A model generated the notes under the pieces. That model worked only from the letters and a program-made list of their open reading frames with translations, had not been told where the DNA came from and made no database searches. Made by a program: the position numbers and the translations under genes. From Niveomyces insectorum RCEF 264 (lineage: Eukaryota; Ascomycota; Sordariomycetes; Hypocreales; Cordycipitaceae): a stretch of DNA of 64,000 nt. How positions within the stretch are numbered: the stretch's first letter is position 1; each line of letters starts with the position of its first letter. Positions 34,641 through 45,130 of this stretch are shown piece after piece. Location: contig AZHD01000013.1 of the NCBI GenBank assembly GCA_001636815.1, positions 998,454 through 1,062,453 on the forward strand. Reading direction: 5' to 3'.

Positions 34641-36149
34641 GCTGTTGATTGCGCCACACCCAATATTCTGGGCCAAAGGTCTGTCTTGGGGCGTTGTTTG
34701 CTCTCGGCCTGTCGATCTTTTGGGGGCCTCGGTTGCCCGAATTTTGCTGCGCTATGGCACGTGCGCAGCACGCCCGCCCACGTCCCGTACAGCGGGCTGT
34801 AACTCCGTCGACCACCTTGGCATGCTCCTCCTTCCAGCAAATTGTAGGCGGCCGCAACTTGGCCAGGCTGCATTTCTTGTGGTTTGGTGCAATCTACACT
34901 TGGGTGGATGTTTGTTGGCAGCAGAACAGATCACAAGTACAGATGGAGGTGTTTGACAAGAGCCTTGTCAAAACAAAATACTCCGAGGAAGTGCCTTTGA
35001 ATTTGAATTTCCGTAAAGCGAGCGAAACTCTTGAGGACGGCGACGGACAACATAGGCGTGATCTAGAGCTGTTGAAGGGACGGTGGCATGCATGTGCGGC
35101 CGACAGCGGTAGATACCACTAACAATATGGGGTACGTTTGTATTTGGGTGCCCTCAGAGGCCGACATTTACAGCAGGCTTGCCAGTATTACGAACCACAA
35201 CCACTTTCTATGGTAGGCCTACCCACGCCTGCGTCGCCTCCGCCATACACTTCCTCTTGTCCGTCGGGATCGTCCCGCGTCTCTTCTAGCTCGTTGTCTC
35301 GTCTTGTCCTAAGCATCCCGTTCGAAACAACTCTCTGCTCTAGGCTGCATCTCATGCATTGCCATAGCCTTGTAAAATTAAGTTCGTTCGTTTTTTTCGT
35401 TCGTACCTTGTTACGTTGTCAGCCTTGCCGTGCTAAATTCCAGAGGAAAATCAGATTACGTGGCTTTGCTCGGCCTGCCGTGCATTGCGTTCCTTGTTCT
35501 CCTTTTTTTTCAAGTTCGTTGCTTCGGAAAGATATGGCAATGCTCTCTCTCAACAGAGGACGAGCACCGCTCATACCTCGTGTCCGAAGCTCTGCGACTA
35601 GCAATGGCCCCATACTGTTTGTAAAGATCCGTAATTGTACGACACGGACACTCTCCCTAGTTTTCCTTCGTAGGATGGGATCAACTCATCGGCACAAGCA
35701 ACGCCGATCCGCTTCCAGGGGGCGTATATTGCCGCCACGAGTGGATGAAGCAATAGGCAACCGGGGATGGGAGCCGCACGACTGTGCAACCATATCAGTG
35801 GCGGGGTATGCAAGCCATGTTTTGTCTTCTTCTCTGTCACGTAAACGAAGGGTTTGAAGATTCTACTGCTCTTTCAACCTCCCAAGTCAAAATTCAGCCC
35901 TGAGTTTCTGCTCTCAACTTATGTATACAGCGAAGCAACACTTTCTGCATGTTTGTTTTACAAAAACTGAAATGTCCCCCCCCCTAATCTGGATTTCGGT
36001 AGCGGCGTTAGGGGGAAGGCAGAGTCTGAGCACAGCCTTACCAGGCCCCGTTCCCTCTTCACTGACGGGTTCGAACCAGCATAAGTGCACCATTCGAAAA
36101 ACTTTCACACTGGTTCGCGTGGCTTAACTAATATGTGCTCCGTGATCTT
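34641..36149. other. Intergenic region upstream of the LDAH-like gene
   Basis: It contains a plus-strand open frame of 239 codons at 35138-35857 whose translation (Ser/Arg-rich, no repeatable domain) I cannot relate to any family. 35230-35420 is C/T-rich on the plus strand. No RNA gene is recognised. Confidence 0.45.
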
Positions 36150-36870
36150 TAGACAAGACGACATTATCATTGCATTGACGGGCATGACGGTGGCAGGCAA
36201 AGGCTCTTTCATCTCCTCGTGTCCGGAAAAGAAACCTTCGATCGGTCACGACCTATACGCGTGTATGTGAAACACAACTCGCATATTCTGTTCGCATGCA
36301 ATACGAAGGCCCTGCTAATGCTGTATTGTTCAATTTCCTCTCCCATTTTCTTTACAGAAAAAGGGGCACACAGTTTATCGACACCTATGCCTTTGACTAC
36401 GACGGCCCTCCCCGATGTTCCTCGTCGACACGCCCGGCGTCGACGACAGCTCGCGCACCGGTACCGAGATTCTTCGGCAACTGGCCGCGTGGTTGACCGC
36501 TACCTACGCGAGTAACATCCGCCTGTCCGGCATCGTGTATTTGCACGGTATCAACGGGCCGCGCATGCACGAGTCGGCAAAGCGAAACATTGGGCTGTTA
36601 AACGTCTTGCGGCGATGACGCACTCAGGAACGTCCTTGTCGCGGCAATGCCTGGAGACGGGCAAGTACGTATTGACGCTGTCTATGGGCAACCAAGAGCA
36701 GATACGATCGGTCACCTAGTCGGGAAACGAACAGCGGGTTGTGTGCGTACTGGGGGACTTCTTGGTTCTGAGCTGGGATACGGCGACAGGCCGGTGCTTG
36801 TCAAAACTCAAAAGGCCATTTATCTCTGAAGAAAAAATGGCCGAGATCCGCCAACCACTGGTGATGTGTT
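36150..36870 (+). pseudogene. Broken P-loop GTPase (fungal AIG1/G-domain-like)
   Basis: Fragments in order resemble a fungal P-loop GTPase. 36156-36260 reads DIIIALTGMTVAGKGSF, a G1 loop altered from the usual GxxGxGKS, then IGHDLYAC. An intron with GTATGT donor and TTTACAG acceptor (about 36262-36356) follows. The next exon reads TQFIDTYAFDYDG, then shifts frame near 36412 into MFLVDTPGVDDSSRT (G3) and continues to RLSGIVYLHGINGPRMHESAKRN. A second shift near 36609 leads to CGDDALRNVLVAAM. A weak coiled-coil-like segment SEEKMAEIRQP ends it near 36870. With two frameshifts and a changed P-loop it cannot make the normal protein. The order of motifs is clear, so the pseudogene call is fairly safe; exact ends are not. 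Confidence 0.7.
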
Positions 36871-38002
36871 GCTACAAAAACTACTTGCCGATGTCGGTAA
36901 ACATGATCTTCCCGGTGAACTATTGCATGGCTGGTAATGGGAGCCACGGCAGCTTTGTTTGGAAAAGATTTCGAACTGTCCCCGGAATCATAGATAGCTC
37001 AACCAAAGCTTGAAATCCACATTCGCGAAACCATACGAGAGGACACGCCTCCGCGCACGTACGACGACGAACGGCTGTTGCTGTGGATATGGTGCCTCGG
37101 CTACGGGTGGCCTGACTGTACACACATCAACCCCCCAAACGATCAATCTAGGCAAGCTTACTAGTGGGTAGAAAAAGAAAACTGCTCTTCAGCTTTTGCC
37201 CCTGAGCCGGGAAATATGTCCGCTCTCGGAGTCCTGTCGCAACCGCACACTCGATAAAGCTTCACTGCTGAATACAGGCCATGTTTGGCCATGCTTGCAT
37301 TTTGATTCGTGTCGAAAGAAGCGGACAGGCTCATTTTCGTACTTCGTATTATTCGAAAGTCAATAAAATACGTAAGACCTACTCAACGTAACCATTCCTC
37401 CCCCCTCCCTCCCTTCCCAATGGGAAGGATTGTCTTACTGTATACGCCACAAAAAATACTGTCCGAGTGTTCAATCAAGCAGTCTGTAGCGCTTTGTATA
37501 CTAGCCGAGGGCAGCCGACCGACTTCAGCCTTGCTTGGCATTTAGAACAATCCTGGGCGATTTTGCTCTGGGCTAAGCCTATTTAAAAGTCTATAAGGGT
37601 TCCTTGTCTTGGCGATGCAGCTAACACTGGCCATAGAGGTCCTCTTCCCTGTCCAATGCGAATAAAACACCGATTTCCCTTGTTTTATCGCATGATAATC
37701 TAGCTATTTCCCAGCCATGAACGCAGCTTTGAGGCTGTTGCGGTAGAATTTTTCTTGCGATGATAGAGGCAAATGACCCCAACCTCGTGGGGGTTCTGTA
37801 TCGTGTATGGGAGCCCGTGGTCTATAAAAGGATCTATTGCGTAGCATACTGTTGCATCCCCTTGCCAGCGCATCAGAAGCTGCATACCCGACTCCATTTC
37901 TACAATTGCATTTTATACGTGGTTTTTTTCGATGTTTTTTGCCCTCGTCTCAAACAAAGGCACATACAAGAAATAAGCTGATTCTCATCTTCACCTCCAA
38001 AA
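36871..38002. other. Intergenic, upstream of the secreted-protein gene
   Basis: No coding pattern. The right part should be the promoter of the gene starting at 38003, with a TATA box at 37823. Confidence 0.5.
37823..37830 (+). promoter_or_regulatory. Probable TATA box of the secreted-protein gene
   Basis: TATAAAAG lies 173 bp before the ATG at 38003; C/T- and CAA-rich leader sequence follows. Confidence 0.45.
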
Positions 38003-38692
38003 ATGCAACCCTTTTCATTCCTCTCGCTCTGCCTCTTCGCCGTCGGCGTCCTGGGCCATATCCCACACATTGACAACGGCAGCCATGAATCGTTGTCCAC
38101 GGCCTGGGAGTTCCCGGAGACGAACAAGACGCGTGTCCTGCTGGTGACTTTCCAGTGTCCCTCCGTCGTCGCGTACAGCAAGGTCACCGTCAACGACCTC
38201 GAAGAGGATCCCTACCTGGTCATCGGCGTGGGAATCCCCAACGTGACCACCGTCTACGACTTCCGTCCTAGCCTCTGGGTAATCGGCGCCAACGTCACCA
38301 CGCCGCCTGGCTACCAGACCGACGCTGAGCGCGAGCAGGCCGGCGTGCCCAGCGGCGCGTCCTCCGCGTTCCTCCCCGAAGTACCCCGGGGCTTCAATGC
38401 GGTCGAGTTCCCCACAGCATCCAGCGACGTTTTCTTCCACTGGGCAGAGGAGGGCGGCGCCGTGGCTGGTGTCGGATTTATCGAGGCAAACATCACCCTC
38501 TCGGGACCGGGCGACGTCTACTTTGCTTTGCAGCCGTCGGAGAACCGCCTGGCCAAGGCATATATCGCTCTGGGAAAGGTGGAGACAGCCGAACCAGAGC
38601 CGGGCTCGGCATCGGAGGTCGATACGGAGGCCTGGTTTACGTCGGTATCGTACCCCAAAATGGGGCAGCGTTGCGTTGCTTGGTCCGCGTAG
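38003..38692 (+). CDS. Small secreted protein of unknown function (229 aa)
   Basis: Single-exon gene, GC-rich, with a clean signal peptide (MQPFSFLSLCLFAVGVLG, cleavage before HIPH). The mature chain has four NxS/T glycosylation sites (one NGS, two NVT and one NIT), few cysteines and no membrane segment or GPI signal. I do not recognise the family. Patterns such as VYDFRPSLWVIGANVTTPPGYQTDAE look like a compact beta-rich extracellular domain. It could be a cell-surface or effector-type protein, but size and secretion are the only support. The start follows a purine-rich AAAAATG context. Confidence 0.75.
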   Translation: MQPFSFLSLCLFAVGVLGHIPHIDNGSHESLSTAWEFPETNKTRVLLVTFQCPSVVAYSKVTVNDLEEDPYLVIGVGIPNVTTVYDFRPSLWVIGANVTTPPGYQTDAEREQAGVPSGASSAFLPEVPRGFNAVEFPTASSDVFFHWAEEGGAVAGVGFIEANITLSGPGDVYFALQPSENRLAKAYIALGKVETAEPEPGSASEVDTEAWFTSVSYPKMGQRCVAWSA

Positions 38693-39183
38693 GCTCTCTC
38701 TTGAGGAGTCGGATGACACCATGAAAAGGAGACGGAGGCTCGAGCATTTTGTAACTCGGAAATTTTTTGTCTCAACGGCCTACAAAGGAGTTGAAAGCAT
38801 ACCATTCCGCCTATGCAAGCTGCAGTGCGAGTAAGCAGGTTTTATCTCTCATAATATGCAACGAATCCCACTCTAAATACAAAAGCCCTTTTTTCACTTT
38901 CCGATACATTCTAAGCTTAAGCTAAAAACCTTTACTCCTTTCCTTTTTGTATCCAAATCCCTTTTAAAAGTCTGGGCAACCAGATATGCTGGGTTTCTTT
39001 TGGCTCTAAGTTGGTGAATGTTGGATAATTTTAACCAAGAAATTTCGATACTAAAAACAACGGCTGGCGGTAAAGAAGAGACGACGATTTTTGCTTTGTT
39101 CATGCCGTTCCAACTAAAGTATACTTGGTACCTGCCCTTACAATAACAATAACAATAATGATTTGGTTCAGTTCATTTTTTTT
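38693..39183. other. Convergent intergenic region
   Basis: 3' ends of the secreted-protein gene and the MFS gene face each other here. A short (CAATAA)n tract lies at 39143-39160. Nothing else is seen. Confidence 0.5.
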
Positions 39184-41528
39184 TTACACGACGGCATGGC
39201 CGGTAGCGTGACGGGTTCGACTATTAGCACGAGATGGCGCCCGCGAGTGCACTGGCGTCGCCCTCGGGGTGTGGCGTGGTGTGTGGCGCGGCGTGCTCAG
39301 GCGGCTCTCACCAAAGAAGCGTTGCTGCTGGCTGTACATGCGGTGTGCTCCCGGGCGCACGGGTGCGGCATGGCCGGATACTGCGAGGGAGGGGGAAAGC
39401 GTTAGTTCGTTGTGTGCACCGCCCAGCACGTGCGGGTTTCTTTCAAAAAGCAAGGAAGGGAGAGAGGGAGAGGACGTACCACTCGGAATCGAGGACACGC
39501 GGTGGTGGGGGCCGGGGCCTTCCTCGGCGCGGACCTCAGCCAGCTGCTGGGCAAACGGTGAGCGCTTGCGGAGGGTCGGGCCCTTCCAGTAGACGACGTA
39601 GACAGCGAGCACAAGCAAGAAGGATATGCAGAACAGGATCGTGCAGGCGTACTCAAGGTTCTTGCCCTTGTCCGCGCCGATGTTGCTGAAAAAGGGGGTA
39701 GCCGGGATGGTGAGGACGCCGGCGAGGAAGTCACGCGACCAGCCGTTGCCGCCGGTGGCCGAGGCGGAGTACGGGCCGTAGGCGCAGATCATGTAGTCGA
39801 TGGTGGCCATGTAGATGGCGTAATTGGCAATGCCAACGATGGCGGCGAACACCATGGAGCCGATCCAGTGCAGCGGCGGGCCCTGGATGGTCCAGGCGAA
39901 GCCGATGAGGCCGATGGGCAGGCAGGGTGCGGTGAAAAGAAGAAACCAGAGACGGGACTCGTACTGCGTGTGCTCGTCGTCGGGCTTGGCCTCGCGCTGC
40001 CGGATGTTGCGCCGAATGGCCGGCACGAAGAGGGCCCAGGCAATCATGTAGCCGACGCCGATGGGGACAAAGGACAGGCCGACCTCGGCGACGCCGAAGC
40101 CCCACTGCGCGTACACGAGCGCAAACGACTGGATGAACATGAAGATGAGGGCATCCGAGAAGCCAGAGAGCAGCGAGAGGGTCAGCACGATGGGCTCGGT
40201 GAGAAACATGCGGAAGGGCCGGATCCACGTGGCGAGGATCTCCTTGACGGAAAAACGGTCGCTGAAGGGGACCAGTTCGTCGGGACCCCAGATGTTGGGG
40301 TTTCCTTCCTTACGGCGGCGCTTGGCGATACGGTTCATCATGATGGTCGTACGAGTCTCGGGAACGGTGAAGAAGTGTATCGCTTGGATAGTACCGCCGA
40401 AAATCAGCTGGATCCAGATGGCCCATCTATGAGGTACGCGAGTGAGTGTTCTGTTTTCTTGGTTTTGTTGTACTAGTGCAATCAGAGAACAACCGGAGGA
40501 AAAAAAAAAAATTGAGACCGAGAACATACCGCCAGTGCAGGTTTGCCTCGACAAAACCTCCGACAATAGGACCCAGCACGGAGCCGCCGACGGAAGAGAA
40601 GACGACATAGGCGACCGCATACTGCTGATCGTCCGCTTCGAACAGATCTGCGATCATACCCAGCGTGACGGAGCCGCCGGCTGAGGACAGGCCGCCCAGG
40701 GCACGGCCGACCATGATGGTGGCAAAATTGTGGGCCAGGGCCACGGGCAACTGCCAGATGTTGACTAGAAATAGGGAGAGCTGAAGGATTGGCCAGCGGC
40801 CAAACTCTTCAGACCAGGGGGCCCATAGCTCGCTGCGCAAAAGGAAAAAAAGAAAATGTCAGCGTGCTTCTGTGACTGCATGGAATGTACGGAGTGCGGG
40901 TCCCGGTGAGGCAAGAATGTGGATTCCCTAGTAACAGGATTCCGGCTGGGAAGAGGAGACAAGTAGTAGAAAATGAAACACACCATCCGAAGGCATAGAG
41001 GACCAGGAAGATCATGGCGCCACACCGGGCAGCTTGCTCGCTGACATGAAACTCGTCGCTGATGCCGCCGATGGCGTTGGAGTAGAGCGAGGTGTTGAAA
41101 TTCATCGACACCTGCACCCAGAAGATGACGGTGAGAATGTACCACTTCTTCCACGTCGGGAAGCTGAAGCCAAGCTCATCGTAGCAGTCGTCCTCGGTGA
41201 TCTCGTACTTGTCGTAGGTGCCTAGCTTCTCTAGCTGCGTCGCACCGGCAGGCGCGTCGTCGGCGGCGCCAATGTCGTCGCTCGTGGTCTTCTCCGTGTT
41301 TCTGGTGGTCCCAGGAGCTTCTTCTGCTATTTCGCCGGCCGGAGTGCCGGCCGTCGAAGAGTCTTGGTGCTCTTGTTTGGTGTGGTTGCCAGTCGCAGCG
41401 GGCGAGCCGGGTGCCGCCTCCTGGTTCTCGCCAGGCTGTGCCGACTGAGCCAGGCGGATGTTTGCCTCGTCCAGGTCCGACTGGCCCAAGACCTGTGGCG
41501 GGTCGGAGGTAAAGCGCGTGCGCGGCAT
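39184..41528 (-). CDS. MFS drug:H+ antiporter, DHA1-type (663 aa, four exons)
   Basis: Exporter with 12 predicted helices in the plasma membrane. Exons 41528-40984, 40832-40530, 40426-39480, 39380-39184; introns 151, 103 and 99 nt; 664 codons. The first 130 residues are a hydrophilic Ala/Glu/Thr-rich tail. Helix 1 follows WKKWYILTVIFWVQVSMNFN. DHA1 signatures include SELWAPWSEEFGRWPILQLSLFLVNIWQLP, GRALGGLSSAGGSVTLGMIADLF and SSVGGSVLGPIVGGFVEANLHWRW. The C-tail has HTPR repeats and ends RTRHATGHAVV. The last intron could be read through in frame, but its GTACGT donor, AACTAAC branch and CGCAG acceptor are good. The ATG at 41528 is preferred over 41693, which would add an untypical hydrophobic leader. 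Likely role is efflux of toxic compounds or a polyamine; substrate unknown. Confidence 0.88.
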
Positions 41529-42944
41529 CCCGTTTTTGTCCGTCGCAGGATCCGCACGTATGATAGTAAGGCAAGAGAGAAAGATAGAAAAAAACAAGAC
41601 ACACGCAATAGAGATTTCGACACGGGGAAAGGAAGGGAGGAAGTCGTGGGGAAGCAGAAAATCTGGAGTAGATGTATATGCGTGCTTTCTCAAAGCAATG
41701 ACAACCCTCTTTCTCTGTATATACCTCCTCCAGGTTTTGCAGATCGGTCCGTTTGTCTAAAATATGGAATCCAGAAATATGGAGAACTTGCAATGTTCGT
41801 CAGCACGACGGAAATACCGGACGGAGGACCACGGGGACAAAGACGGCAAGCTCGGGGATCTGCCTTGATGTTCTTGTATGGGCAAGGTCTTGTTTCTAGG
41901 TCATCGTATGTACGTACCTTTGCATGTACTGGTTTCTGTTGCTTTGTAAAAAAAAACATGCGCGGGACGCATTAAATACAGTCTAATAAAAAGACGTCCA
42001 CTGGCAGAAAAAAAGTAGTCTTTTTTTTCTTTTTTTCTTTTTTTCTTTTTTTTTGCGTTCTTTGAGCTTGAAGAATCGGTGACGGACCGTACAAAGCTTC
42101 TGCTCATTTTTTTTATTAGTTTATCTTTTTCCCGGTTTTTTTTATTTATTTTTGATGTTTTGTTGGCCACGGAACGAAGGGCTCGGAGAAATGCACCAAG
42201 TGCAGAAAACTGGCTGCAATTATCGGATTTTACACAGAGACGGCCGCACCCTTACGTCGTGTTTAGTTGGTCCCTGTTCTCTAAAACCACAACCGCATCC
42301 ACTCTGACATCATATCGCCATCGCCGTATACCCGCTTAGTAAGATGGTAAGGGGGTTGGTTGCCAGAACAAAATAACCGTCACGGGGCCGTAAGAAAAAA
42401 GGACGTTGCAGCAAAGGTTTTCTATGACGTTTCGTTGGGGTCCTGGTGTGTTCGTCCTATTTCCACGTCTTGACTATGTACGTGCTGTATTTATTTCCAT
42501 TGTGGAATTTCTGTCTCTCCGGATGCTGGTGAACTCGTATATTTGCAGCCTTCGGCACTTTTCTCTTTTCTCTAATTCAAGTCCACCCGACGCCTGTTTC
42601 TGTGGTCCCCGGGCCTCGGTCGGTCGTACTCCGTATGACAGCCACCCACTAGGGACCACTCTTGGGTGAGACAAGACACATTTGCGGCCTCGCCACCGAA
42701 GCAGGTCGGATCTAGCGTGGTCGGAAATACTGCATGCGTGTTAGTGTTGGTCTAGGTCCATTGACGACGTAATGTCCACGGGACAGGACGAAGCTTTTCC
42801 CTAGTCTGTCCAGATCAAGCTTTCCGGATCTGCAATAGAGTTTTGGTACTCCAGTCCGAATACCCGGAGACTCAGGTAAATTTTTGTTGTCTGAGGTTCG
42901 ATTTGAAACTGGCAACTACAATTTCCCACAAAATAAGTTTTTTT

Positions 42945-42946
<2 letters not shown>

Positions 42947-42984
<38 letters not shown>
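42947..42984. repeat. 38-base poly(A) tract
   Basis: Uninterrupted A run followed by TGAAAAAAATGAAAAAAGAAG-type A/G repeats to 43020. Confidence 0.9.
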
Positions 42985-42986
<2 letters not shown>

Positions 42987-43540
42987 AAAAAAATGAAAAA
43001 AGAAGAAAAAAGAAGAAAAAAAATTTGGGATCCCGATTTCAGAACCAGAGCCTGACAACGATTTACTGTAGTCCGCAGGGGAATGTACGATATAAACGTA
43101 ATTTGGTTGCAGGGTATTCCCATTTTTGAAGAGGTGCTTTTTGTATCATAATACGGTATGAACAAACTGTATTGCATATTTTTCTGTCTCAGATTTCACA
43201 ACGTTTCGTACATGTTAGACAACGTTCATCCGTCGTCACAAATCAACTTGCATGAAAAGACCAAGTCAACTGTGTGCCAGTTTGCAATGCGTGCGGTCCT
43301 CAGCTTTGGGATACACACGAGGCATGAAGGTGGAATTCTTGTGTCTCCGAAGGCATGCATTGCTTGTACAGGCTGTGTGGGTGGAGGTTGCGTCAGCCAA
43401 ACTTGGTAATCCAACGCGTTCGAAGTCACAAAGACAATCAACTATTGAGTACAGCTCATGTAGTATAAGACAGCTTACGACTGATTTTTACAGATAATCA
43501 CATACGGTCAATGTCACATTTTTTTCTTCTGTTTTTTTCT

Positions 43541-43577
43541 GTTTTTATTTTATTTATTTATTTATTTATTTATTTTT
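43541..43577. repeat. (TTTA)n microsatellite
   Basis: About eight TTTA/TATT units in intergenic DNA, just past the 3' end of the deacetylase pseudogene. Confidence 0.8.
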
Positions 43578-43838
43578 TTCGAGAATCGCATTCCCCTGAT
43601 ATTGGAGATTAGGTCGCGGAAGTCGTTCTGCAAAATATATCAAAAACCAACGACAATTGCTGTTGTCCCATAAGCTGTAATAACTCACAGTCCAACAGCG
43701 TCCAGATTCAGCAAAAGAGATGGACCTACTGAGGCAAGTTTTTTCATTAGAGTTGGTCCAATAATCAAACGCAACCACTAAGTATTTTACGATATTCTAA
43801 GATGGTGGTTAAAAAGACAAAGAGCATCTCGCAGATAT

Positions 43839-44789
43839 CTATGATAGGGAAGCAATCGCATCAAGATTCCACGTGTTCGCCGGCGCAAATTCCCGCGCAA
43901 AGTGTGCGGCAATGTCGTTCCGCTTGGCAATCCAGACCCCGTCCTTTGTGCGGACATACTCGAGAAAGCGAATGATGGAAGCAACACGGCCGGGCCGCAC
44001 GATGCGGGCGTGCAGACCAACGGACATCATCGTCGCGCTCTCGTCGGATTCGCGGTAGAGCACGTCAAAGGGGTCTTTGAGGTAGCCGAAGGAATTGGTG
44101 GCGCCCGTGTACCCAGGGCCCGACTGCCCGCCCCAGAAGTGCGCATCGTTGGTATCGAAGGCGTACGGCAGAACTAGCATCGGCCGCCCACTGACCGCGG
44201 CGAAATACGGACGGTCGTCGTTTGTCGTGGCCGGGTCGTACAGCAGGCCCTCCTCGGCCATGATGCGCCGGCTGTTGTCGGTGATGGGCGGCCGGGGAAA
44301 GGCGCCCAGAATCGTTTTCCCCGTGAGCTCCAACGTCTGCTCAACGGAGCGGCGGAGTTCTGCGGGTTCGATATCCTCTGTGAGGCCTAAGCGGCTGATG
44401 GACCGGGTGCCGTGCGACACGATGTCACAGTTTTCCGTTCTGAGGCGCGCGGCCAGTGGGTGGTTGACGGTGTGGGCCTAGGACGACAAGAACTCGCTGT
44501 AGGGCACGTTGAACTCCTTGAATAGCCGCAGCAGACGCTAGATGCCGACGCGTGTTCCGTACTCGTACTCGCCTTGCATGAGATCGCGCTCGCTATCGGG
44601 AAGGGCACTGCGCAACCAAGTCCGCGAGTCACGCGTACTGTCGCTAAGGAGCGGGTTGCGCCCGGTGCCCTCTTCGTAGTTAATTGCAAAGTCGATGGCC
44701 AATTTTTTTCCACCGGGCTAGGAGAACGTGGGTGGGTGACTCCTATACCCGGTGAAGTCGCGTGGGCGTGCAGTGGAAGAAGAAGACAT
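43839..44789 (-). pseudogene. Polysaccharide deacetylase (PuuE/allantoinase-like) with three in-frame amber codons
   Basis: A single 317-codon frame from ATG 44789 to stop 43839 is complete apart from TAG at codons 24 (44718-44720), 84 (44538-44540) and 104 (44478-44480). Family marks are DFTGYRSHPPTFS, AIDFAINYEEGTG, EYEYGTRVG, IVSHGTRSI (deacetylase NodB-type HG), PYFAAVSGRPMLVLPYAFDTND and MMSVGLHARIVRPGR. This group removes acetyl or ureido-type groups from sugars or purine breakdown products. The first two stops stand where Trp is expected, and the third fits Gln; all three are TpG to TpA or CpA to TpA changes, the RIP type. No insertion or deletion is present. The 193 codons after the third stop remain open. 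It is divergent from a broken regulator, suggesting a former regulated pair. Alternatives are amber readthrough or errors at three sites, both less likely. Confidence 0.8.
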
Positions 44790-45130
44790 GGCTAGCTTAA
44801 ACGAGATGGCAGTATGCAGATCAGCAATTTTCACAAATGGACCTCGTCTACTTTATACTTATCCATCTAGACTTATATATATATGCATATAATAATATTA
44901 TTAAAATAATAATAACAACAATGTATCTGTGTTTATGAGAAGAGGCAACTACTACGTAGTTGCAGGTTGCCGGCTTGCGTGTTACGTAATTGGTTAGGCG
45001 GGAGATCGCCGCTTCTTATCGCTGGGACGCTAGGCGTTTCTTCGCAATGCGCCGATCGTGAACGGTCAAGACAGGGCCGTGCCTGCTATCGCCAAACCGT
45101 GCCCAAACAGACAACTACAACACGCAGACT
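44790..45130. other. Shared upstream region of the divergent pseudogene pair
   Basis: It includes an AT-rich stretch (44865-44925, TATATATATGCATATAATAATA) and would have been a bidirectional promoter. The regulator start is not clear in the damaged sequence. Confidence 0.4.

Larger units (their letters stand above)
41529..43838. other. Intergenic region with homopolymer tracts
   Basis: It holds the promoter of the MFS exporter (left) and the 3' end of the deacetylase pseudogene (right). It contains a T-rich (T7-8C)n tract at 42018-42054, a 38-base poly(A) at 42947-42984 followed by GAAA repeats, a TTTA microsatellite at 43541-43577 and one 9-mer TACTCCGTA at 42627. No gene is recognised. Confidence 0.5.

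Noticed and set aside
35138..35857. 239-codon open frame on the plus strand
   Set aside because: Ser/Arg-rich composition without any domain pattern; the strong C/T skew of the region explains the lack of stops.
36064..36080. GGTTCGAACC resembling a tRNA box B
   Set aside because: No box A at proper distance and no acceptor or anticodon stem can be formed around it.
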